From JBBSDV01 sp038240335 (lineage in GTDB: Bacteria; Chloroflexota; Dehalococcoidia; DSTF01; JACRBR01): DNA of 20,694 nucleotides. Location of the stretch: assembly GCA_038240335.1 (NCBI GenBank), contig JBBSDV010000030.1:1-20694 (forward strand), in the 5' to 3' direction. Below are positions 15,137 through 20,694 of this stretch, piece by piece. The notes below the pieces were generated by a model. That model did no database searches and was not told where the DNA came from. It saw only the letters and a program-made list of their open reading frames with translations. Numbering within the stretch: the stretch's first letter is position 1; every line of letters begins with the position of its first letter. A program made the position numbers and the translations under genes.

Positions 15137-15907
15137 ATGGGAATCCTTCGAACCACCTCCTCGATGCCGCGCCCGGCATCTCTGCTTGCGCTCGCATCGC
15201 TCGCCGCGATCGGGCTGGTGTGCAGCCCGCCACCGGCGAAGGCGCAGCACTTTAGCTTCGGCTGCCGTGATCGCCGTGAGCTTGCGCTGACCTTCGATGA
15301 CGGCCCGAATCCCCCGTACACGGAGCAGATCCTCGACATCCTCGCCGCGCGCCGTGCGCGAGCAACCTTCTTCGACGAGGGCCACCAGGTTGAAGCGCAC
15401 CCCGAGATCGTTCAGCGCGAGAACGAGACCGGCATGGCGATCGGCTCGCATTCGTACGCGCACTCGGCCGACTTGCCGACAATGGCGCGTCCCGATTTCG
15501 CACTGGATCTGAAACGAGCGGAAGATGTCTTGGATGCAGCCCTCGGCTTCAAGACGGCGATCTATCGAGCGCCGTTCGGGCACACGAGCGACTCGATGCT
15601 GATCGAGCTACAGCGCGCACACTATGCCTCGATCGGCTGGGATCTCGATTCGACGGACTGGAGCGACGCAACGCCGGATGCGATCGTCCACAGCGTGCTC
15701 GACAACGCCCATCCTGGAGCCATCGTGCTGATGCACGACGGCGGCCTCGGCGGCGGCAATCCAGACCGGGCGACGACAATCGCCGCGCTGCCGCGCATCC
15801 TCGATGGGCTGCACGATCAGGGATACGACCTCGTGACGGTGCCGGAACTGACCGGAGCAGCGGCGAGGATGGGCGACAAGCGAGGTCCAGTGTGCTCAGC
15901 GAGCTGA
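15137..15907 (+). CDS. Secreted polysaccharide deacetylase (NodB/CE4 domain)
   Basis: Carbohydrate esterase 4 of 256 residues, expected to remove N-acetyl groups from a cell-wall or surface glycan outside the membrane. A signal peptide is visible (Arg-rich start, hydrophobic 15-29, cleavage after PAKA at about residue 36). NodB motifs are LTFDDGP with Asp54/Asp55, SHSYAH with His105/His109, YRAPFGH with Arg144, DLDSTDW (169-175) and IVLMHDG with His200. The catalytic set is complete. ATG 15137 was preferred because it gives a normal signal peptide; an upstream TTG at 15098 is possible and the ribosome site is weak in either case. The 3' end overlaps the next gene by 16 nt. Confidence 0.93.
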   Translation: MGILRTTSSMPRPASLLALASLAAIGLVCSPPPAKAQHFSFGCRDRRELALTFDDGPNPPYTEQILDILAARRARATFFDEGHQVEAHPEIVQRENETGMAIGSHSYAHSADLPTMARPDFALDLKRAEDVLDAALGFKTAIYRAPFGHTSDSMLIELQRAHYASIGWDLDSTDWSDATPDAIVHSVLDNAHPGAIVLMHDGGLGGGNPDRATTIAALPRILDGLHDQGYDLVTVPELTGAAARMGDKRGPVCSAS

Positions 15908-17247
15908 CGGCGGCGCGGCCCGCCGACGTCCCGCCGCCCGAGGCGAGCGCGCTGGCGCGGTGGCACACCCGCCTGCAGTATGCGATCGCAGTCGCCTCGC
16001 TGCTCGGCGTCGCGCTGCTCGCGGCGATCATCCTCAGCAAGACATTCTTCCTGGGCTCCGACTCGGCGAACGACTACGCGCACGTCTGGTACATCTCGGA
16101 CCAGATCTTCCATCATGGCCGGCTGCCGCTGCACGTCGCAAACCTCGAAGCCGGCCACGCGCTGGCGTTTCCGTACGCGATCGCGCCATGGCTCGTCGCG
16201 TCGGCGGCCTACGTCGTTCTCGGTGATTGGGCCGTGACGTTCGCGATGATCCTAGGTTTCACGCTCTACGGCTACACGGCGACGCGAGCGCGGCCGGCAC
16301 TGCGCGATCCGCGGCTCCTGTCGCTGATCTACATCAACACGTTCCTGATCGAGGGCCTGGTCTCGTTCCAGATGGCGTTCATCTGGGCCTGCGTGTTCTT
16401 CTTCCTGTACATCGAGGCCGTCGACAAGCGGCGGTGGTTCGCTGCGTCGCTTCTCGCCGTGCTGGCCGTGACGACGCATCCATTCGCCGGCGGCGTCGCC
16501 GTCGCAGCATATGCCACATACGCCGCCGTCCGGCGTCCGCGCCAGGCGATGCCGCTGGTGGCCGCGATGGTGGCCGCGGCGATCGTCGTACTGCCGTTCG
16601 CGCTCTACATCCACACCGCGCCGTCCGTGGACTCGACGAAGTCCAAGGACCTTATGGGCACGCTGCGATTCCTGCTTCGCTACCGGGGGATGGTGATCGC
16701 GCTGCCGCTTCTCGTCTCGGGATTCGCGCCTGCGTTCCGGGCGTGGTTTCTGGTCGTATTCGCGGCGATGGCGCTGACGTTTGCGCAGCGCATCGACCAG
16801 AAGAAGGTGAATACATTCGGCCTCGATCGCGTGTCGCACCCCTTCTACGGGCAGTTCATCGCATCGCCGCAGTTCGACCGCAACTTGCGATATCGGGTGC
16901 TCGAGCCGAACGATCGCGAGGACGGCGCCTATCAGCTGATCCGGCACGGGGCGGTGCTCTCGCAGGAGTTCTTCGACCAGAGCCAGTTTCGGCGCTGGTG
17001 GAACACGCCGGAGCAGTACGCCTGCTTCCTCGGCGCGAAGCAGATCGACGTCGTGCTCATAGAGAGGGATTACCCCCTCAAGTTTTCGCAGAACGAAGAC
17101 GTGCGGCTGCGGGAGTTCGCGCAACAAGGCAAGGCATCCCTGATCTACTCGCCGCCCTTCGTCACGGGCAAGCGGCCGCAGTTTCGTGCGTTCGATGTGC
17201 GGCACGCGCGACAGGATGGCGCAAAGCTCTCCGATTGCAAGCTGTAG
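15892..17247 (+). CDS. Polytopic membrane protein, GT-C glycosyltransferase-like
   Basis: Protein of 451 residues with about eight to nine hydrophobic segments between residues 30 and 297 and a soluble C-terminal part (300-451). After the first helix comes LGSDSANDYAHVWYISDQI with Asp57 and Asp61, the position where GT-C polyprenyl-phosphate-sugar transferases carry their acidic motif; HHGRLPLH and THPFAGG also fit that superfamily. The C-terminal domain has no recognisable motif. A role in transferring sugars to an exported glycan is plausible given coupling to the deacetylase, but not proven. The start is GTG 15892 with GAGG four bases upstream, inside the deacetylase gene. A short GGGG/CCCC hairpin follows the stop (17251-17266) without a T-run. 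Confidence 0.75.
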   Translation: MLSELTAARPADVPPPEASALARWHTRLQYAIAVASLLGVALLAAIILSKTFFLGSDSANDYAHVWYISDQIFHHGRLPLHVANLEAGHALAFPYAIAPWLVASAAYVVLGDWAVTFAMILGFTLYGYTATRARPALRDPRLLSLIYINTFLIEGLVSFQMAFIWACVFFFLYIEAVDKRRWFAASLLAVLAVTTHPFAGGVAVAAYATYAAVRRPRQAMPLVAAMVAAAIVVLPFALYIHTAPSVDSTKSKDLMGTLRFLLRYRGMVIALPLLVSGFAPAFRAWFLVVFAAMALTFAQRIDQKKVNTFGLDRVSHPFYGQFIASPQFDRNLRYRVLEPNDREDGAYQLIRHGAVLSQEFFDQSQFRRWWNTPEQYACFLGAKQIDVVLIERDYPLKFSQNEDVRLREFAQQGKASLIYSPPFVTGKRPQFRAFDVRHARQDGAKLSDCKL

Positions 17248-17357
17248 CAGGGGGCTGGACAACCCCGCACCACGAACGCACAGCAATGCTTCGTCGCGTT
17301 CCGGCTCCTGACGCGGCCTCGAGGGCAGGCATCGCGAGCCATCGGAGTCGCGGTTGT

Positions 17358-17363
17358 TAGACT
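17358..17363 (+). promoter_or_regulatory. Possible -10 box for selA
   Basis: TAGACT ends 8 nt before the selA ATG, so transcription would begin at or next to the start codon and give a leaderless or near-leaderless message. No -35 match is visible. No ribosome-binding sequence precedes the ATG, which is compatible with leaderless translation. Confidence 0.25.
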
Positions 17364-17371
17364 CTGGCACG

Positions 17372-18718
17372 ATGGCCGAATCCGCGTTCCGTTCTCTGCC
17401 CTCCGTCGATCGCCTGACCAGCGATGCACGTCTCGACGGCGACCACGCGCACGCGCTCGTAGCCACCCTCTCCCGGGAGGTGCTCGATGACGTGCGCGAT
17501 CGTATTGCCGCGGGGCAGCCGGCGCCTTCGTTCGACGCGATACTGGACGAGGTGGCGCTGCGGCTCGAACGCCAACTGCAGCCGCCGCTGCGGCCGCTGA
17601 TCAACGCTACCGGGATCATCCTCCACACGAACCTCGGCCGGGCGCCCCTGGCGCAGGAGGCGATCAATGCGATGGCCGCCGTCTCGCACGGCTACAGCAA
17701 CCTCGAGTTCGACACTGAGACGGGCGCGCGCGGTTCCCGCCACAGCGTCCTCGAACCGCTGCTCTACCGGCTGACGGGCGCCGAGGCCGCGATGGCCGTC
17801 AACAACAACGCGGCAGCGGTGCTGCTCGCGCTCTCGGCGCTCGCGCGGGGCAAGGAGGTGCTCCTCTCGCGGGGGCAGCTCGTCGAGATCGGCGGCGGTT
17901 TCCGTATTCCCGATGTGATGCGCCAGTCGCGCGCGAAGCTCGTCGAGGTGGGAACGACGAATCGGACGCGTATCGACGACTACGAAGCGGCCGCCACCTC
18001 GAAGACGGCCGCGCTCATGCGCGTCCATCCGAGTAACTTCAAGATCATCGGCTTCACCGAACAGGCCTCGCTCGTCGACCTGGCGGCGCTTGCACGGCGG
18101 CTCGGCTCGCTGCTGATCGACGACGTCGGAAGCGGCTGCTTGCTCGACACGACGGCATTCGGGCTCGCCGCCGAGCCGACGCCGCAGGCATCGATCGCCG
18201 CGGGCGCGGACATCGTCATGTTCTCCGGCGACAAGCTGCTCGGCGGGCCGCAGGGCGGGCTGATCGCCGGCCGGAGGGATGTCATCGATCGTCTCAAGCG
18301 GCACCCCCTGGCCCGCGCCCTACGACTCGACAAGGCGAGCATCGCCGGGCTTGCGGCGACGCTGCGGTTGTACGTCGACGGCAGGGCGCAGGAGCGGGTG
18401 CCGGTTTGGCGATTGATCGCGATGCCGGTCGAGTCGATACGCACGCGCGCCGAACAGACGGCGGCAAGCGTGGGCGAAGGGGCGACGGTGATCGCGGGCC
18501 GCTCGATGATCGGCGGCGGCTCGCTGCCGGAGGAGAGCCTGCCGACGTGGCTCGTTGCGCTCCGCTCGACGCGCGGCGCGACGGCCCTTTCGGCACGGCT
18601 GCGGGAACGCGGCGTGATCGCCCGCGTCGAGGATCGCCGCGTGCTGCTCGATCCACGCACGATCGACGCCGCCGATGACGCGACGGTGATTGCAGCCTGC
18701 CGGCGCGCGCTGGGGTAA
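17372..18718 (+). CDS. selA: L-seryl-tRNA(Sec) selenium transferase
   Basis: PLP enzyme of 448 residues that converts seryl-tRNA(Sec) to selenocysteinyl-tRNA(Sec) using selenophosphate. Near full family length. The N-terminal tRNA-binding part has LPSVDRLTS. The core has INATGIILHTNLGRAPL, YSNLEFDTETGARGSR, VNNNAAAVLLAL, GQLVEIGGGFRIPDVM, VEVGTTNRT and LIDDVGSGCLLD. The PLP lysine is Lys288 in MFSGDKLLGGPQGG. All motifs are intact. ATG 17372 was chosen over an upstream TTG at 17354 because the family starts with this segment. It implies the organism decodes UGA as selenocysteine, but selB, selD and tRNA-Sec are not in the window and no selenoprotein is evident here. The downstream genes look unrelated. 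Confidence 0.96.
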   Translation: MAESAFRSLPSVDRLTSDARLDGDHAHALVATLSREVLDDVRDRIAAGQPAPSFDAILDEVALRLERQLQPPLRPLINATGIILHTNLGRAPLAQEAINAMAAVSHGYSNLEFDTETGARGSRHSVLEPLLYRLTGAEAAMAVNNNAAAVLLALSALARGKEVLLSRGQLVEIGGGFRIPDVMRQSRAKLVEVGTTNRTRIDDYEAAATSKTAALMRVHPSNFKIIGFTEQASLVDLAALARRLGSLLIDDVGSGCLLDTTAFGLAAEPTPQASIAAGADIVMFSGDKLLGGPQGGLIAGRRDVIDRLKRHPLARALRLDKASIAGLAATLRLYVDGRAQERVPVWRLIAMPVESIRTRAEQTAASVGEGATVIAGRSMIGGGSLPEESLPTWLVALRSTRGATALSARLRERGVIARVEDRRVLLDPRTIDAADDATVIAACRRALG

Positions 18719-18809
18719 CTCATTCCCGGCAACCGTGCGGCGCGGGTGCGAACCACTACACTGATACCAGAGGCGCTGCGAATAGTGCCGCGCGAAGAAA
18801 GGCACACCG

Positions 18810-19475
18810 ATGATTCTTGAAGAGCTGCGCCCGGGCGTCAGCGTGATCAGCAACGACGACCACAAGCTCGGCACGCTCAGCCGCTTCGTCATCGACAAGG
18901 CGTCGCTGAAGCTCACGCACATCGTGATCGACACGGGCATCCTGCGCAGCGGCGAATCGCTGTGGAAGGGCGGCTGGGGGCTCTCGCACGACCGCATCGT
19001 CCCGCTCGGCGTGCTCGCGGCAGCCGCGTCGGATGAGGTGCGGCTGACGATGAGCGCCGACGAGTTCAAGGACCTGTCGGTGGACTACATCGAGGAGTAC
19101 GCAGAGCCGATACCGGACCTCGAGCCGGGCCGCTTCGATCTCAGCGACATCGCGCGTTTGGCGACGTCGATCCCGGGCGAGCCGGGGCCGTACATGATGT
19201 TCGAAGCGCGCGCGCAGGCGCCGGGAGAGACCGAGATCAAGAAGGACTCGCCCGTCTGGCGGATGAACCCGCATGAGAAGGTCGGCGAGGTCGAGGGGCT
19301 GATCTTCGACGAAGCCACGCAGAAGGTGAGCGCGCTCGTCGTGCGACGAGGCTTTCTCTTCACGAAGGAAGTCGTGCTGCCGATCGCCGATGTCGTCGAG
19401 GTGGCGGCCGACGTCGTGCGCATCGATATGACGGACGCACAGCTCACACACCTCGCCGAGCACACGGCCGCGTGA
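18810..19475 (+). CDS. Double PRC-barrel domain protein
   Basis: Soluble protein of 221 residues with two PRC-barrel-like domains. The first (about 3-85) has GVSVISNDDHKLGTLSRFVID, LTHIVIDTGILRSG and the RIVPLGVL turn. The second (about 148-207) has KVGEVEGLIFDEATQKVSALVVRRG and EVVLPIADVVEV. The acidic linker (90-145) is predicted to be flexible. PRC barrels act in RNA processing (RimM), photosynthetic reaction centres and many uncharacterised sensors, so no reaction can be assigned. AAAGG lies 7 nt before the ATG. The stop overlaps the folP start by 4 nt (GTGA), so the two proteins should be made together. Confidence 0.85.
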   Translation: MILEELRPGVSVISNDDHKLGTLSRFVIDKASLKLTHIVIDTGILRSGESLWKGGWGLSHDRIVPLGVLAAAASDEVRLTMSADEFKDLSVDYIEEYAEPIPDLEPGRFDLSDIARLATSIPGEPGPYMMFEARAQAPGETEIKKDSPVWRMNPHEKVGEVEGLIFDEATQKVSALVVRRGFLFTKEVVLPIADVVEVAADVVRIDMTDAQLTHLAEHTAA

Positions 19476-20443
19476 GCGTGCCGCCAGGCGACCGTTCCGC
19501 CAAACCAGCGCCGCGGCCATCGCTCCACGCTCGCGACCGTGAGTTGCCTCTCGGCGCGAAGACGTACGTGATGGCGATCCTCAACCTGACCGACGACTCC
19601 TTCTCGGGTGATGGCACGGGCGCCGATCTCGATGCCGCCGTGCGGCGCGCCGTGCAGGCTGAGGTGGATGGCGCGGACATCATCGATGTCGGGGCGGAGA
19701 GCGCGCGCGCCGACGTGCCTGCGCGCAATCCGAATGAGGAAGCCGCGCTCATCGACGCCGCGGTGCGGCGGATCGCGAGCGAGACCGGGATGATCATTTC
19801 AGTCGACACGTACAAGCGGCCGGTCGCGGAAGCGGCGCTGGCGGCTGGTGCCAGCATCGTCAACGACATCGGAGGCTTTTTGGTCGGCGCCGGCACGGCC
19901 GAAGCCGCCGCCGCATATGGAGCGGCGCTAGTGATCAACTACACGTCGGAGCCACCAAAGATTCGACCAGCGACGCCGCCGCGGTACGACGATCTCATCG
20001 GTGCGCATCTCGCGTTCTTCCGCGATCGGATCGCCCGGGCCGAGCGCGCGGGCGTTGCGCGAGAGTCGCTGATCCTCGACCCCGGCATTGCGTTCGGGAA
20101 GTCGCACGATGAGGATCTTGAGATCCTGCGACGGCTCGATGCATTCAGGGAACTCGGACTGCCGGTGATGATCGCCGCGTCGAGAAAGCATGTCATCGGC
20201 AGCGTGACGGGCCTCGCACCGGGCGAGCGCGACGAAGCAACAGCAGCGATCACAGCGCTCGCGATCGCGCGCGGTGCCGACATGGTGCGCGTGCACGACG
20301 TGCGAACGACGGTGCACGTGGCCCGCATGGCCGACGCGATCGTCCGCGGCAGGCGCGGCGATTACGCGGCGACGGCGGCATCATGGCCGTGGTCCGCGGG
20401 GGCAACGCCGATCGCTGGTACGACGATCGCGCCGGCTCGCTGA
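19472..20443 (+). CDS. folP: Dihydropteroate synthase-family protein, divergent
   Basis: TIM-barrel enzyme of 323 residues matching dihydropteroate synthase, which joins p-aminobenzoate to the pterin pyrophosphate in folate synthesis. Conserved features are MAILNLTDDSFS with Asn38, SVDTYKRPVAEAAL with Asp112, VNDIGG with Asn131, LILDPGIAFGKSHDEDLEIL with Asp203, AASRKHVIG with Lys239 and RVHDV with Arg273/His275. Departures are NLTDDSFS instead of NVTPDSFS, ESARAD (76-81) instead of ESTRPG, and INYTSEPP where MHMxGTP is usual. The C-terminal 20-25 residues are Ala/Trp/Ser-rich and not family-like. Start is GTG 19472 inside the PRC-barrel stop; a second GTG two codons later is possible. It could be a true FolP with altered pABA loops or a DHPS-like paralogue. 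Confidence 0.88.
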   Translation: MSVPPGDRSAKPAPRPSLHARDRELPLGAKTYVMAILNLTDDSFSGDGTGADLDAAVRRAVQAEVDGADIIDVGAESARADVPARNPNEEAALIDAAVRRIASETGMIISVDTYKRPVAEAALAAGASIVNDIGGFLVGAGTAEAAAAYGAALVINYTSEPPKIRPATPPRYDDLIGAHLAFFRDRIARAERAGVARESLILDPGIAFGKSHDEDLEILRRLDAFRELGLPVMIAASRKHVIGSVTGLAPGERDEATAAITALAIARGADMVRVHDVRTTVHVARMADAIVRGRRGDYAATAASWPWSAGATPIAGTTIAPAR

Positions 20444-20578
20444 TCGGTGCCGGTTCTTGCGACGGGTCACGATCCACAGACGAACGCAGAATTTGATTAA
20501 GGCCCGAAACACCTCGGTGCGTGGATCACCTCGATACCACCCGGAGAACATTCTATGGCCCGATCTGCATCATGCGGA
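20444..20578. other. Intergenic spacer between convergent genes
   Basis: A 135-nt spacer after folP, facing the end of a minus-strand gene. It contains a weak dyad CCGA-AACACC-TCGG near 20503-20516 without a T-run. No gene or strong terminator is visible. Confidence 0.35.
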
Positions 20579-20694
20579 TCAGACGCTGTGGAAGCTGCCT
20601 TCGGCGGTCTGCAGGTGCAGTGCGTTGTTGAGCGAATAGAGGGCGCGAATGCCGTTCCCTGCAGCGACGACGCTGACGGAGGTGTGCAACGGCC
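20579..20694 (-). CDS. C-terminal end of an unidentified protein (5' part beyond window)
   Basis: The minus strand is open from the window edge to TGA at 20579-20581, giving 37 residues that end in LHLQTAEGSFHSV. In this frame 31 of 37 third codon positions are G or C, as in genes, whereas the overlapping plus-strand frame from 20555 is only about half. Composition is ordinary, without the Arg/Ser/Pro excess of antisense frames. I do not recognise the family. The fragment (SVSVVAAGNGIRALYS then LNNALHLQTAEG) has no diagnostic motif. It would be convergent with folP. Confidence 0.4.
   Translation of the reverse strand, partial: PLHTSVSVVAAGNGIRALYSLNNALHLQTAEGSFHSV

Noticed and set aside
7052..17276. 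11-mer CGCACCACGAA shared after two plus-strand genes (7052-7062 and 17266-17276)
   Set aside because: An 11-base match is expected many times by chance in a 20-kb GC-rich window, and the surrounding bases do not match.
17248..17371. tRNA-Sec gene in the spacer upstream of selA
   Set aside because: No acceptor stem, long variable arm or TCA anticodon context could be folded; only a short GGGG/CCCC hairpin is present.
16227..17667. Long open frames of 377 (plus) and 471 (minus) codons
   Set aside because: Both overlap the GT-C-like membrane gene or selA in other frames, have Arg-rich antisense-like composition and no recognisable motif.
20555..20694. Plus-strand start ATG 20555 with GGAG upstream, open to the window end
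   Set aside because: Third-position GC is near 50%, far below real genes here, while the overlapping minus-strand frame scores 84%.

Overview
The window is a gene-dense, high-GC bacterial chromosome segment. GC-rich third codon positions, short intergenic gaps and many overlapping start/stop codons support this. I see no phage, transposon, plasmid, CRISPR, rRNA or tRNA signal. The mix of genes (a YabN-like MazG fusion, a DUF1461/TIGR01906 membrane protein, DinB-fold proteins, a PRC-barrel protein, a DUF35/thiolase-like pair, selA) is compatible with Chloroflexota, possibly Dehalococcoidia-like, or an actinobacterium. That placement is inference only; no marker gene settles it.

Layout. Positions 1-3110 (minus strand): a DUF309 gene, then a PhoB/OmpR-type response regulator, its histidine kinase and a yggS homologue cut by the window edge. 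The last three are essentially gapless. The 66-nt gap before the regulator gene holds four 11-bp-phased repeats and a -10-like TATACT, which looks like an autoregulated promoter. Positions 3242-7010 (plus): a promoter followed by a DUF35 zinc-ribbon protein overlapping a thiolase-like protein that lacks the catalytic cysteines, then a Nudix hydrolase and a gamma-glutamyltransferase-family protein. Positions 7264-10850 (minus): an operon of GT4 glycosyltransferase, small BON-domain protein and glycogen-debranching-type glycosidase, with the last two overlapping by 4 nt. Positions 11145-12780 (plus): a tandem DinB protein, a GRAM-like protein, and a 24-residue hydrophobic peptide gene. Positions 12777-14171 (minus): a methylase-MazG fusion converging on the peptide gene. 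Positions 14335-20443 (plus): a DUF1461 membrane protein, a secreted polysaccharide deacetylase overlapping a GT-C-like membrane protein, selA, a double PRC-barrel protein, and a divergent folP overlapping the PRC gene's stop. The last 116 nt hold the C-terminal end of an unidentified minus-strand gene.

Functional themes are envelope signalling and cell-surface sugars (the two-component pair, deacetylase plus GT-C protein), storage or compatible sugars (GT4/BON/debrancher), acyl-CoA side-chain chemistry (DUF35/thiolase-like), metabolite housekeeping (YggS, Nudix, MazG, FolP) and selenocysteine synthesis (SelA). I found no clearly novel multi-gene system. The most distinctive signals are the 11-bp repeat array, the exact internal duplication in the DinB protein, the 24-residue gene whose stop shares a palindromic CTAG with mazG, and the altered active-site motifs in the thiolase-like, GGT-like and FolP-like proteins.
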